A stretch of 64,000 nucleotides of DNA from an uncultured Acetatifactor sp. (GCA_910586485.1 CAJUIA010000003.1:62001-126000); one strand, 5' to 3'. Positions 17,630 to 26,676 are shown, counted from the first letter of the stretch. Translations and numbers: made by a program. Notes: generated by a model from the sequence alone, not told the origin.

Positions 17630-18172
17630 ATGATTCATCTTAGCGCTTATTATACAGAGGAAAAATTTTATGAAAAAGAAATATTTACAAAATTCGGGTT
17701 TAAACTCACTAAAAAATGTGAACAGTGTACAAAAAAATTATGTGCCTGTAAAAACGAAACCTGCTCTTATGCTTATAAGCAGTATGGGATGAAAAGATGG
17801 GTATTTGGTATAATTATTACGGTGATTACTCTTGGATTAATTGTCCCATTTTTGTCAGAAACTATTTGTACCATTTGGTTTCCGGAAGCGTCTGTCGGAT
17901 TAAATACATGGAATCAATTTGTGAGCATAATACTTGGAATTGTGGCAACGGTTTTAAGTATAGTTTCTCTTATAATGGGATTTAAAAATTATGAAGACGG
18001 CTTAGATTTGCATGAGAAGCATATAGAAACGTTAGAAAAGATTTCGTCTATTTCGAAAGATGTTATTGAAGTAAAAGAAAAAATAAATAATCTTAATGAC
18101 ATCAAAAGTGAGGCTCCGAAAATTTCGTCCAAAATCTCATGGGGTGATGAGCCAAAAACTACTACATTATGA
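17630..18172 (+). CDS. Unknown two-helix membrane protein with Cys cluster and coiled coil
   Basis: I do not recognise this 180-aa protein. Visible: an N-terminal part with clustered cysteines (CEQCTKKLCACKNETC, about residues 31-46) that could bind metal; two predicted membrane helices (WVFGIIITVITLGLIVPFL and FVSIILGIVATVLSIVSLIMGF); then a heptad-like charged segment (LHEKHIETLEKISSISKDVI...) and a polar tail. It is far more AT-rich than its neighbours. Codons upstream of 17630 overlap the promoter and are excluded. No ribosome site is seen at 17630, so translation may be leaderless or start at a later codon. The pairing with the next gene suggests a transferred accessory module. Confidence 0.55.
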   Translation: MIHLSAYYTEEKFYEKEIFTKFGFKLTKKCEQCTKKLCACKNETCSYAYKQYGMKRWVFGIIITVITLGLIVPFLSETICTIWFPEASVGLNTWNQFVSIILGIVATVLSIVSLIMGFKNYEDGLDLHEKHIETLEKISSISKDVIEVKEKINNLNDIKSEAPKISSKISWGDEPKTTTL

Positions 18173-18196
18173 CAGGATATTTTGGAGGGAATATGA

Positions 18197-18682
18197 ATGT
18201 GTATGAAAAATGTTAATGCGACGATGATGTTTTGTTCAAATATCGAGAGCGGCGATAGAAATATTAATTCATTAACCGGAATTTATGATAGTGTGGTTCC
18301 GATCAGAGATGATAATATATATTATTTAAATAATTTCAATATTATTTTAAATTGCTGTATTATATTTGATGAAAGTTTTAAGGATAAACAAGACTGTCTG
18401 CAGTTGGAGATTGATTATGAATTTATGATTTGGCTGACTCATGTGGAAAGCGGTCTTGGGATTTCGTTATATAAATCAGATTTACGTATAAATAAAGAAG
18501 ATTTGAGAACATGGTGTAAAGATTTTTATGAATTTAAAAGGTTTTTGAAGTTTTCAAGATTAGAAATACCGAAGGGCCTTGGAAATTATGCCGTTAAATT
18601 TTTGATACGAAAAAAGACGGAAGAAGATATTGCTTGGAATAATCAAGTGATACATTCTTTGATTATAGGTGAGAGCATGTGA
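18197..18682 (+). CDS. Unknown protein, possibly DUF6941-like
   Basis: A 161-aa AT-rich gene 24 bases after the membrane protein, with GGAGG eight bases before ATG 18197. The pattern NATMMFCSNIE...INSLTGIYDSVVP near the N-terminus and ...GLGNYAVKFLIRKKTEE...LIIGE near the C-terminus resembles, by eye, the small beta-rich DUF6941 family, often written as xxFCDDxR...LIGVYxxI. This is a weak resemblance only. No signal peptide or membrane helix. Its position as the second gene behind a strong promoter suggests that it works with the membrane protein; nothing here shows what they do. Confidence 0.6.
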   Translation: MCMKNVNATMMFCSNIESGDRNINSLTGIYDSVVPIRDDNIYYLNNFNIILNCCIIFDESFKDKQDCLQLEIDYEFMIWLTHVESGLGISLYKSDLRINKEDLRTWCKDFYEFKRFLKFSRLEIPKGLGNYAVKFLIRKKTEEDIAWNNQVIHSLIIGESM

Positions 18683-18694
18683 TTGCGTGAAAAT

Positions 18695-18714
18695 GGGCTG
18701 CCGCGGGGCAGCCC
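18695..18714. terminator. Bidirectional hairpin terminator between convergent genes
   Basis: GGGCTGCC (18695-18702) pairs with GGCAGCCC (18707-18714). Read on the minus strand it is followed by ATTTTC, so it probably ends the minus-strand small-protein gene at 18726; it may also act on the plus-strand islet. Confidence 0.6.
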
Positions 18715-18725
18715 GTGAAAGCTTA

Positions 18726-18998
18726 TTAGTGCTTTGCCTTTTCCAGTATTTTGTCGATCTGTTTTAATTCATCGGCGGAGCTGTATTTTTTGATGGCCGC
18801 GATGGCGGCGCTCATTTCCTGTGGGGTAAAGGTCAGGTTTTCCTGTTTTGCCTTTTTCATCATGGGCATCATGAAGGCCATCATTTCTTTTTGACTTTTT
18901 CCGTGTCCTTCATTGAACATCTGCCCAAGAAATTCCAGTTTTTTTACGGGAATATCCTTCACCAGTGGATCCGACATCCAGGCGGGTTTTGTATCCAT
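18726..18998 (-). CDS. Hypothetical 90-aa methionine/lysine-rich protein
   Basis: I do not recognise this 90-aa protein. It begins MDTKPAWMSDPLVKDIPVKKLEFLG and is dominated by predicted helices with many Met and Lys (EMMAFMMPMMKKAKQ). AAAGGAGG stands before the start codon. It lies 91 bases downstream of another minus-strand gene whose C-terminal half is also Met-rich (MMEMAEMMKEMF), so the two probably form one unit with related biology. No signal peptide, membrane helix or metal motif is visible. Confidence 0.7.
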   Translation of the reverse strand: MDTKPAWMSDPLVKDIPVKKLEFLGQMFNEGHGKSQKEMMAFMMPMMKKAKQENLTFTPQEMSAAIAAIKKYSSADELKQIDKILEKAKH

Positions 18999-19089
18999 AT
19001 ACGCAATTCCTCCTTTCCTGCGCTGTTTTGTGACAGGCGTTTGAAAACGCCCATTCCGTAACCGGACTTTGGGTAATTACCCTTGCCGT

Positions 19090-19566
19090 TTATGTCTGAA
19101 GGATGGAAGACATATCCATACCGGACATGCCTGCCATACCGGATAAAATATCCATGGGGTTATCGGTGCCGCTTCCGAAGCCTTCGGGAAACATTTCCTT
19201 CATCATTTCCGCCATTTCCATCATTTCCTTTATTTTTCCCATGTTCTGCAGCATGTTTTTCATACCGTCTATTCTGGAGCGGTCGGCCTGGCTGCTGTAG
19301 GGGAGCAGTTCGTCCAGCAGTTCAATGGTATCGGAATTATCCCCGGAGAAAAAGTCTGCGGAAAGATGCCTGGTGTTTGGCATAGGTGCTTCGGGGCGGT
19401 GCAGGAGAGAGAGGGTGTACTGCAGCTCCAGGAATTTTATGTAAACTGCCAGCATACCCTGCTGGGAAGAAGGAATCCAGGACATCAGCACTTTCAGCAT
19501 TTGAATTTTATTGGTGGTAAAGCGGGAGTCAAATGCTGTAACCAGGCTTGTTCCTTTTTCCTCCAT
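19090..19566 (-). CDS. Hypothetical 158-aa helical protein
   Basis: Unrecognised, likely all-helical. It starts MEEKGTSLVTAFDSRFTTNK and carries KVLMSWIPSSQQGMLAVYIKFLELQYTL in the middle, then a low-complexity Met/Gly end (MDILSGMAGMSGMDMSSILQT). The last 60 residues resemble the style of the 90-aa product downstream. No signal peptide. Proteins of this kind occur in Lachnospiraceae as hypothetical proteins, sometimes near sporulation or envelope genes; I cannot assign a role. The 161 bases upstream of it hold a hairpin terminator of the next gene and no further coding sequence. Confidence 0.7.
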   Translation of the reverse strand: MEEKGTSLVTAFDSRFTTNKIQMLKVLMSWIPSSQQGMLAVYIKFLELQYTLSLLHRPEAPMPNTRHLSADFFSGDNSDTIELLDELLPYSSQADRSRIDGMKNMLQNMGKIKEMMEMAEMMKEMFPEGFGSGTDNPMDILSGMAGMSGMDMSSILQT

Positions 19567-19684
19567 TGTTTCTGCCGCCTTTCTGAAGTTTGCTTTACTT
19601 CTATACTTATGTACCTATCCTATGTAGCATCAGGCGTGCTTAGTACAATCAGCAAAGTCCCTCAGACAGTTGCTTTATAGAAAA

Positions 19685-19712
19685 AAGCAGGCTCCCGAAG
19701 GAGCCTGTTTTT
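19685..19712. terminator. Strong bidirectional terminator
   Basis: CAGGCTCC-CGAA-GGAGCCTG (19688-19707) is flanked by TTTTT on the plus side and by AAAAAA on the left, which is a T-run for the minus strand. It ends the minus-strand Cys-rich gene cleanly. Confidence 0.88.
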
Positions 19713-19728
19713 CGGGACTTTTGGCTGG

Positions 19729-19806
19729 TTAGCAGCCGCAGCCGTTGTTGCAGCCACAGCCATTGTTGCCGCCGCAGAAGCAGGAGATCAGGAGGATCCA
19801 GATGAT
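19729..19806 (-). pseudogene. Out-of-frame second half of the Cys-rich protein
   Basis: In the frame one base off from the Cys-rich gene, directly after its LFGG segment, the minus strand reads IIWILLISCFCGGNNGCGC, then NNGCGC and a TAA stop (19729-19731). This repeats the pattern of the in-frame part (CIWILLLLFFCGGNG...GCGCNNGCGC). A single-base change near 19806 would fuse the two into one protein of about 96 residues. The terminator lies 17 bases beyond this second stop, as it would for a gene ending here. It is therefore a frameshifted continuation, not a separate gene. Confidence 0.7.
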
Positions 19807-20018
19807 CCGCCGAACAGGCTGCTGCCGCAGCCGTTGTTGCAGCCACAGCCGTTGTTACAGCCGCAGCCATTGCCGCCGAACAGTCCGGTGCCGTTGCCGC
19901 CGCAGAAGAACAGAAGCAGGAGAATCCAGATACAGCTGTTGCCTCCGAACACATTGTTATTCTGTGCACACCCGCAGGAATCGTTGCATCCGCAGTTGGT
20001 TGCAGTCAAATCGCTCAT
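19788..20018 (-). CDS. Cys/Gly-rich small protein (chorion class high-cysteine HCB-like), frameshifted
   Basis: A 76-aa product beginning MSDLTATNCGCNDSCGC, with a hydrophobic core CIWILLLLFFCGG and runs of CGCNN. Small proteins of this make-up are common in Lachnospiraceae under the name chorion class high-cysteine HCB protein 13. Their function is unknown; a disulfide- or metal-rich surface or spore role is only a guess. ATG 20018 has TTGGAGG eight bases upstream. The frame closes early (TGA at 19788-19790), although homologous coding sequence continues in another frame to 19729. This is either a real truncation, a slippage-prone site, or a sequencing error in a GC-rich repeat. Confidence 0.75.
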   Translation of the reverse strand: MSDLTATNCGCNDSCGCAQNNNVFGGNSCIWILLLLFFCGGNGTGLFGGNGCGCNNGCGCNNGCGSSLFGGSSGSS

Positions 20019-20093
20019 TGTTATTGCCTCCAAAGTTTTTTTATGCTTTATTCTATGCGTTCCGGCCTGTCAATGTTTCCTTTAAAAACTGAC

Positions 20094-20121
20094 TTGCATT
20101 AATTTCTATATGTAGTACAAT
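20094..20121 (+). promoter_or_regulatory. Probable promoter of the sortase/surface-protein block
   Basis: TTGCAT (20094-20099) and TACAAT (20116-20121) with a 16-base spacer, 35 bases before the sortase start. Confidence 0.55.
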
Positions 20122-20155
20122 AGGAAGCAGAGAAATCATACATAAAGGGATTGCT

Positions 20156-21370
20156 ATGACACAGAAGGATTATACGGTGGAGGGCAGACAGTTCCGCACC
20201 GGAACGGATTATGCCAGGGCACTGCGTGATAAGAGGACGATAGACGAGCTGCGGAGCAAGACCAATATGGGGAATCGCGCAGCTTTGCAAAAACTTAAAA
20301 ACGAGCTGGATGAGGGGAAGTATTCCTTTTACACTCTGCTGGGGGACGATTTCAAGGAAGAGGTGGAGGAAGCCCTGCGAAGCCCGGTGCGCTCTTCCAA
20401 AAAGGAAAAACATGGAAAGGCCGGCGGTTTGGGCGGCAAAGGAAACGGAACAAGAAACGGAACAGAGAAGCGGCCTGCAGGTCCGGAAAAGAAGCAAACC
20501 TCCCGTGAAGGGCCCGGCTCGGCAGAGATGGACGCCATTGTGCAGGAAGAGCTGAAGCGTCAGGAAAAGCGAAGAAAGCTGACCATCTTGGCCTGCAGCG
20601 TCGCAGCGATAGGATGCCTGGGATACTTCGGAATTTATTCCTGGTATCAATACAGAACGGGAAATAACTATGACAAGCTCAGCGAATTAAAGGGAAGCAA
20701 GCCCATTTCAGACCAGGTGGAGCCTGCCCGGACGGCGAATCCACTGTACACGCTGGATGCGACACCGGAGCCCAAGGAAGTACTGGATGAATATAAAAAT
20801 TTATTAATTAAGTATAAAAAGCTAATCGGATGGCTGACTTTTGACGATAAAACTATAGGTGGAGAATCGGGTTTCCCCGTAATGCAGACGACTGACAATG
20901 AATATTATTTAAGACACAACATGGATCAGGAGTATGACAAGAACGGCACCATCTTTATGGATAAGGACTGTGACGTCTTAAAGCCCAGTACAAATTTTAT
21001 TGTTTACGGGCATCACATGAAGAGCGGCAGGATGTTCGGAAAGCTTGATTTATACGAGGATCAGGAGTATTGCGAGGAACATCCCTATATTTATTTCGAC
21101 ACCATTTATGAAAAAGGCACCTATAAAGTTATGTACGTTTTTCGCTCCAGGGTGTATAATGAGAGTGAGATTGTTTTTAAGTATTACCAGTTTATAGATG
21201 CGAACAGTGAGCAGGAGTTTGATTCCTATATGGAAGAAATGGCGTCAATGTCCCTTTATGACACGGGGGTGACGGCGCAGTACGGCGATCAGCTGCTGAC
21301 GCTTTCTACCTGTGATTATCAGGAAAAGGACGGCCGGTTCGTAGTAGTGGCAAAGAAGATAAAGGAGTAA
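20156..21370 (+). CDS. srtB: Class B sortase with long cytoplasmic N-terminal domain
   Basis: Membrane transpeptidase that cleaves a sorting signal and links the surface protein to the cell wall. Residues 1-138 are hydrophilic and intracellular (KTNMGNRAALQKLKNELDEG, then a Lys/Gly-rich stretch). One membrane helix lies at about 140-160 (LTILACSVAAIGCLGYFGIY). The catalytic domain follows with YGHHMKSGRMF (His), TLSTCDY (Cys386) and DGRF (Arg394). At 404 aa it is longer than usual for class B because of the N-terminal extension, which may sense or bind an intracellular partner. Its stop overlaps the region where the next gene starts, so the LRR surface protein with the TPKTGD signal is its likely substrate. 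Confidence 0.9.
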   Translation: MTQKDYTVEGRQFRTGTDYARALRDKRTIDELRSKTNMGNRAALQKLKNELDEGKYSFYTLLGDDFKEEVEEALRSPVRSSKKEKHGKAGGLGGKGNGTRNGTEKRPAGPEKKQTSREGPGSAEMDAIVQEELKRQEKRRKLTILACSVAAIGCLGYFGIYSWYQYRTGNNYDKLSELKGSKPISDQVEPARTANPLYTLDATPEPKEVLDEYKNLLIKYKKLIGWLTFDDKTIGGESGFPVMQTTDNEYYLRHNMDQEYDKNGTIFMDKDCDVLKPSTNFIVYGHHMKSGRMFGKLDLYEDQEYCEEHPYIYFDTIYEKGTYKVMYVFRSRVYNESEIVFKYYQFIDANSEQEFDSYMEEMASMSLYDTGVTAQYGDQLLTLSTCDYQEKDGRFVVVAKKIKE

Positions 21371-21375
21371 TGGCA

Positions 21376-24300
21376 ATGGCTGGCATTGTGAAAACGCAAA
21401 AAAAGCAAACAACAGGAAAAAGCAAGAGTTCCAGAAGATTAAAAAGATCGGTTCGCAGAACGCTGGGAGCCTTGTTTTTGGTTTCGGCACTGGTGGTGGC
21501 GGCGATTCCGACGGAGGGGCTGCAGGCTGCGCCGGAAGACGGCATGACAATGGCTGTAGCGGCAAAGAGCTTTGACAGCAATTTGAAGTGGAATGCGAAC
21601 AGATCTCAAATCCCGCTGGTGCCGCAGTCGAATCAGTATATCTTTGAGGATGCAAGCGGTATTTTTCGGTTTGCATGGCAGGATAATCTGGCTGTGATTC
21701 TTGGTTATGCAGGAGGTACAATTCCGGGCGGTGCGTTAACGATTCCGGATGCCGTGGATGCCTATGCCAAGTATCAGCCTAACGATGCAGATGGCAATCC
21801 TGTGGCAGTGAGCCGAAGCAGGGAGCCGCTCTATTACATATCAGTGGAGCGGGAGGTTGCTGAAAGCCATATAGAACAGACACCGGGGCCGGAGGGAACA
21901 ACAGTATCCACTACGGTAGTTGACAGCTATACCAGACCCGGATTTCTGCCATGTCTCAGGAATGATCCAAACTGGAAGAGAGATGCGGTTTTGGAAACCT
22001 ATTATTTTTACCGTTACGGCGGAACGGCAGATGAGTATAAGGCAGCTCCAACGGATGGGCCGCTGGTCACAGAGGAAACACTGGATGCAAACGCAATGAG
22101 TGCGTCCAATGCTTTTCTGGGCGAAGACGGACTTGTTTATATCAGAACGAGAGCGGGCGATCATCAGTGGATCCGTGGACAGAAGGTTGCTTACCTCGGA
22201 AACCAATATCTAGAGAGAATTGAAAATCCGACCGTTCAGACGGGGAAAGTGGTACAGGACTGGAAGATTGCAGATGCCTGTGCGACTGTTGCAAACTCAG
22301 ACCCGGAGAAAGGTATCTTTGCGGGTCAGAGTAATATTGACAGCCTGACAGTGGGAGTGGATTTGGTGGGCATCGGTAATTATGCCTTTTATGGTTGTGC
22401 AAATTTGAAAACCGTGGAATTTGGAAACGGTCTTTTGGAGGTAGGAAAGTCTGCCTTTGAAAATTGTGCCAATATGTATGAAGTGGGATTTGCCTTTGGC
22501 TCGGTGCTTTCCTATATTTCTGACAGGGCATTTGCAGGTTGTATCAATCTGCAGTCATTTACTTTGCCCGTAGGTGTGACAGAAATATACGATCAGGCTT
22601 TTGAAGGCTGTACGGGTCTGAAAAAAGTTGATTTAACAGGTGAGACCCAGCCGCCCTATACAAATGATAAGAATGAGCAAATACAGCCGGTCACAATATT
22701 AAAAAATATTGGTTGTTCTGTATTCAAAGGCTGTACCTCCCTGCAGGAAATTAAATTTCCAAAGACTATGGGCAGCGCCCAGATACATTTGGACAATTTT
22801 AGCGGCTGTACGAATCTGGAGCATATTACTGTACTGGGAGATGAAACCAATTTCGTGCCTCATATCGGGAGCGGAACGGATACGGATCCTTCTTTTGAAG
22901 TAAAAGATTTTCTGGCCGGTGTAATGGAGAGCATTTACTTCGAAGCAAACGGGAAGAATCCGAACTCCCAAACTCATATTTTTACTACGGAAAATTCTCT
23001 TGCCTTTAAGTACTTGGATGATAAGCAGCAATATGAGAAGATTATCATTGCGCCCAATAATGCGAAGCTTACTTATCAGGCAGACGATAATAATAATCTG
23101 ATCTATTTTGCCATGTCCGGGCCGGTGGATGAGGTGGAGATTCCTGCAAAAATCGGGCCAAGGAATATTTCTGCTTTAGGCGCAAGAAGCTTTGTAAATA
23201 CCTGTAATTTAAGTAAGCTTATTATTCCGGCTACGGTGAGCAGTATCGGAGAAGAGACTTTTAAGGGCTGTCATAATTTAAGGCATGTGATCTTTAAGGA
23301 TGCCAGCGCCATTACGTCGATTGGACGGGAAGCTTTTCATACGCAGGAAATATATACCGCCGAAGGCGGCAATCATGCGTGCGGGAACGTTGATCCCAAG
23401 GCGTCTTTGACCTTTACGGGAACCATTGCCACAAACGGCGGGGCTGGGAATATTACAACGCCCTTTGCCTATGCCATGAACATGGACGGGAATGATAATC
23501 AGATCAGCAATGCCAGCCAGACACCTACCTATATTACTTATTACAGCGGGTGGCCTTCTTTGCTGGAGGTGACTTATAACAGAGAAACCGGCAAGAGTCA
23601 GCTGGAGGACTATCCTACTATTAGTGAGTTAAAAAAGTTATCTCCGAAGTATTTTGATCTTGCAAAGTATCCTTTCATGGAAGATGACTACAAAGATGCC
23701 ATAACTACGGCAGTGAAGGTATACTATGGCGGCACCGGCGGCAGCGGGGGTACAACGCCTGAAGTAACAGGCTATGCGGAAGCGCTTTATAATGCGGTGC
23801 AGAATATCGTTTTGCCCAGGGGTGTTGAAAGTATCAAGCCAGGATTATTCGTGGGTTATGAGAAGGAGGATTCTGAAGTATTTGGGGTTGAAGATGATAA
23901 AAAACAAAAAACTCTTACTGCTTATGGACTGAAGAAAGTGGAAGATGGAGCGTTTCAGGGCTTTAAAAATTTGACTCGTGTAGACCTGGCGGACAGTACC
24001 GTGGAGATCGGGTCCTATGTGTTTGACGGCTGTGAGAAGCTGACATCGGCTACCCTGCCCATGACCTTGGAGAATATCGGAATGCGTCCCTTTAAGGACT
24101 GTGAGAAGCTGTCAAATGTAAACTTTGGCGGCAATCCCAGATTTACGGTTGCTGATGATATAATCTATGAGACGGACGGAACTTCCGGTGGTGCCAAAGT
24201 GGCGGTGGTAGAGTGTCTGGAAAAAAGGACCAGGCCTGTGACCAAAGCAGAGCTAGCGGGGATTCGGAGGCTGTATCGGGAGGCATTCATGGGCACTGAG

Positions 24301-26676
24301 GTGCTGAGCGTGGATTTAAGTTCTTCTTATATAGAAGATGTACCGGAGTTCGCCTTTGCTTATACGCCAAAGCTTTACTCTGTGACGTTACCCAGTACGG
24401 TTGCGGATGTGTGGTCAAATGCTTTTAAAAACAGTGAGATTCAGACTTTGACTGTTCCTGGAGCAGGAACTAACTTTGACGATTTGGCTATGGGAGACGA
24501 TATTTATAATGACACTACTGCGAATGCGGATAAATTCTGGAAGCTGCCTGATCCTGACAAGGGAGAATCCCATAAGCATACCTATTCCTATAGGACGCCG
24601 GAAGAGGCGGCGGCGGCGGGGGTTGGAGTCTGGGCAAAGGAAAGTACCTACGGTAATCCCCATATTCAGGGCAGTTCCGATGCCACGGACATGAGCAAGT
24701 TGGTGTTATACTGCGAATCGGGAAGTAAGGCAGAAAAGTTCGCTGAGAGGAAGAATATCGAAACCTCAAATGATTTTGACAAGACCTATGTGGTTAATTT
24801 CTTTGACGAGGACGGTGTAACAAAGCTGGTTGAAACTCAGACCGTGCGCAGGAACGAAGCTGCTGAGGCGCCGGATATGACCGGAAAGACTAATGCCAGC
24901 GGTCAGGTATTTGTCAAGTGGGTTTCCCAGCCTGCAGCGGATCCGGACTGTATTGTTGCAGATACAAATTTTGTTGCCAACTACGGAAATCCGGAGGTTG
25001 AGCTTTGCACGATTACTTTCTGGAAGGACTATACGCGGGCGGAATCCTTTGGTACCGCGCAGGTGGTAAAGGGTACTACCTTGGTTGAGCTGGAGGCATC
25101 CGGGCAGATTCCTACGGAAAGAGTGGAGGCGTATGCGGCATCCATTCATAGAAAGTTTGTAGGATGGGTAAGTATGCCGGAGGTGATTAATGAGGATGCC
25201 AATCCTTATGCCCAGTTTGACGCTCTTACCTGGACAGTGAATTATGTAGATAAAGACGAGCCGGATAAGATACTGTATACTCAGCAGGTGCCTGACGGAG
25301 CAGATGCTCCGAATTTACCGGCTGTAAAGGAAGGCAAGGATTTTGAAGGCTGGCTGGATCCTTTGGAGAATATTACCAAGGATACTACGATTCGTGGATT
25401 GTTTATAGATAAGTCCCTGACGGTAAGGCATACGGTGACCTTCTATAATTATGATGGTACGGTTTACAGAACCCAGAATGTGCCTGACGGTGAAGATGCG
25501 GTGGAGATCAGCGGTCCTGCAAGGGAAGGTTATACCTTTACCGGCTGGCAGCCGGCGGCCAATCTGCTTAAGGTTACCAGAGATGTGGATGTGACGGCTA
25601 CCTATTCCCAGAACAATGGTAATCAGGGAGGAAATCAAGGCGGTAACCAGGGAGGAAATCAAGGCGGAAATAATAACAACAATAATAACGGCAACAATAA
25701 CAACAATAATAACAACGGCAACAATAACAATACTGCCAGCGGCAACACCACCAGCGGTAATACTACCAGCAGCAACAGTGCCAATATGTATGTTTTGACC
25801 GTAAAGAACGGCAGTGGCTCAGGAAGCTATGCCGTAGGTTCACAGCCGGTGATTATTGCCAACGACCCGTCCTCCGGGTATGAGTTCAGCCACTGGACGG
25901 TATCCCCTGCGAATACGCCCATCGCCAGCACGGCGCTTTCCGCTTCAATTATTACCATGCCTGCGTCCAATGTGACGGTAACGGCAAATTACAAGAAGAA
26001 GACCGGAAGCAGTTCAGGTTCGGGCAGTTCTTCCGTCAACAGTACCTATCGTCCCAACGGCTCCACGGGAACGGTGACCAACGGCGGTACAACGGTGGTA
26101 ATTGACAAAAACGGACTTTCCAATACTGGTGTGGTTTCGGCTGTGGTCAACGGCTCTTCGGATAACTTTACCATCAAGATTTCCGAGAGTGCGGCAGCCA
26201 CGGAGGCGATTTTAAGAGCGCTGGTTGCGGAATACGGAAATGATTTAAGTAATATTAAGTATTTCCCCATGGATATTTCCCTTTATGATTCCACGGGGAC
26301 CACAAAGATCACGGATACCACAGGGCTTCGGATCAGCATTACGCTGCCTCTGCCGGATTCTTTGATTCCCTATGCGGGGAACAATAAGGTGGCCGGTGTA
26401 GTAAATGACAGGCTGGATAAGCTTTCACCCAGATTTACCACCATTGACGGTGTGTCCTGTGTGACCTTTACGGCGGAGCATTTTTCACCCTATGTGATCT
26501 ATGTGGATGTATCCAGATTGTCTGACGGGCTGGAAGCTGACAATACGCCGAAGACGGGTGACGGAATTCATCCCAAGTGGTTCCTTTCCATTGGTCTGGC
26601 TTGTCTGTCCTTCGTAATGTTTATGCAGAAGGACAGCAAAAAGAAGGTCAAGGTGAAGGCGAAGGCACGGTCCTGA
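21376..26676 (+). CDS. Giant LRR / InlB-repeat surface protein with TPKTGD sorting signal
   Basis: A 1766-aa secreted wall protein. Order: basic N-terminus and signal peptide (LGALFLVSALVVAAIPTEGLQA); a lead domain; BspA-type leucine-rich repeats (LRR_5) around residues 300-500, 600-680 and 790-1000, with units such as IGNYAFYGCANLKTVEF; three InlB/Listeria-Bacteroides beta repeats around 1130-1410 (VTFYNYDGTVYRTQNVPDGE and similar); an Asn/Gly/Gln linker at about 1412-1470; a further repeat domain; a beta domain; then the TPKTGD signal (about 1724), a hydrophobic helix and a Lys-rich tail. ATG 21376 is better spaced from AAGGAG than ATG 21370. BspA-type LRRs bind host or matrix proteins in studied members; here a ligand role is inferred. 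It is the probable substrate of the adjacent sortase. Confidence 0.9.
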   Translation: MAGIVKTQKKQTTGKSKSSRRLKRSVRRTLGALFLVSALVVAAIPTEGLQAAPEDGMTMAVAAKSFDSNLKWNANRSQIPLVPQSNQYIFEDASGIFRFAWQDNLAVILGYAGGTIPGGALTIPDAVDAYAKYQPNDADGNPVAVSRSREPLYYISVEREVAESHIEQTPGPEGTTVSTTVVDSYTRPGFLPCLRNDPNWKRDAVLETYYFYRYGGTADEYKAAPTDGPLVTEETLDANAMSASNAFLGEDGLVYIRTRAGDHQWIRGQKVAYLGNQYLERIENPTVQTGKVVQDWKIADACATVANSDPEKGIFAGQSNIDSLTVGVDLVGIGNYAFYGCANLKTVEFGNGLLEVGKSAFENCANMYEVGFAFGSVLSYISDRAFAGCINLQSFTLPVGVTEIYDQAFEGCTGLKKVDLTGETQPPYTNDKNEQIQPVTILKNIGCSVFKGCTSLQEIKFPKTMGSAQIHLDNFSGCTNLEHITVLGDETNFVPHIGSGTDTDPSFEVKDFLAGVMESIYFEANGKNPNSQTHIFTTENSLAFKYLDDKQQYEKIIIAPNNAKLTYQADDNNNLIYFAMSGPVDEVEIPAKIGPRNISALGARSFVNTCNLSKLIIPATVSSIGEETFKGCHNLRHVIFKDASAITSIGREAFHTQEIYTAEGGNHACGNVDPKASLTFTGTIATNGGAGNITTPFAYAMNMDGNDNQISNASQTPTYITYYSGWPSLLEVTYNRETGKSQLEDYPTISELKKLSPKYFDLAKYPFMEDDYKDAITTAVKVYYGGTGGSGGTTPEVTGYAEALYNAVQNIVLPRGVESIKPGLFVGYEKEDSEVFGVEDDKKQKTLTAYGLKKVEDGAFQGFKNLTRVDLADSTVEIGSYVFDGCEKLTSATLPMTLENIGMRPFKDCEKLSNVNFGGNPRFTVADDIIYETDGTSGGAKVAVVECLEKRTRPVTKAELAGIRRLYREAFMGTEVLSVDLSSSYIEDVPEFAFAYTPKLYSVTLPSTVADVWSNAFKNSEIQTLTVPGAGTNFDDLAMGDDIYNDTTANADKFWKLPDPDKGESHKHTYSYRTPEEAAAAGVGVWAKESTYGNPHIQGSSDATDMSKLVLYCESGSKAEKFAERKNIETSNDFDKTYVVNFFDEDGVTKLVETQTVRRNEAAEAPDMTGKTNASGQVFVKWVSQPAADPDCIVADTNFVANYGNPEVELCTITFWKDYTRAESFGTAQVVKGTTLVELEASGQIPTERVEAYAASIHRKFVGWVSMPEVINEDANPYAQFDALTWTVNYVDKDEPDKILYTQQVPDGADAPNLPAVKEGKDFEGWLDPLENITKDTTIRGLFIDKSLTVRHTVTFYNYDGTVYRTQNVPDGEDAVEISGPAREGYTFTGWQPAANLLKVTRDVDVTATYSQNNGNQGGNQGGNQGGNQGGNNNNNNNGNNNNNNNNGNNNNTASGNTTSGNTTSSNSANMYVLTVKNGSGSGSYAVGSQPVIIANDPSSGYEFSHWTVSPANTPIASTALSASIITMPASNVTVTANYKKKTGSSSGSGSSSVNSTYRPNGSTGTVTNGGTTVVIDKNGLSNTGVVSAVVNGSSDNFTIKISESAAATEAILRALVAEYGNDLSNIKYFPMDISLYDSTGTTKITDTTGLRISITLPLPDSLIPYAGNNKVAGVVNDRLDKLSPRFTTIDGVSCVTFTAEHFSPYVIYVDVSRLSDGLEADNTPKTGDGIHPKWFLSIGLACLSFVMFMQKDSKKKVKVKAKARS

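Noticed and set aside
17670..17792. Alternative 40-codon frame starting MKKKYLQNSG within the islet gene
   Set aside because: It has a weak AGAGG before it, but it overlaps the longer frame that has helices and a coiled coil; the longer frame is more protein-like. It remains possible as a leader peptide.
22300..24450. Periodic sequence in the giant surface gene considered as DNA repeats
   Set aside because: The period comes from protein LRR units in frame; the DNA copies are diverged and need no separate repeat call.
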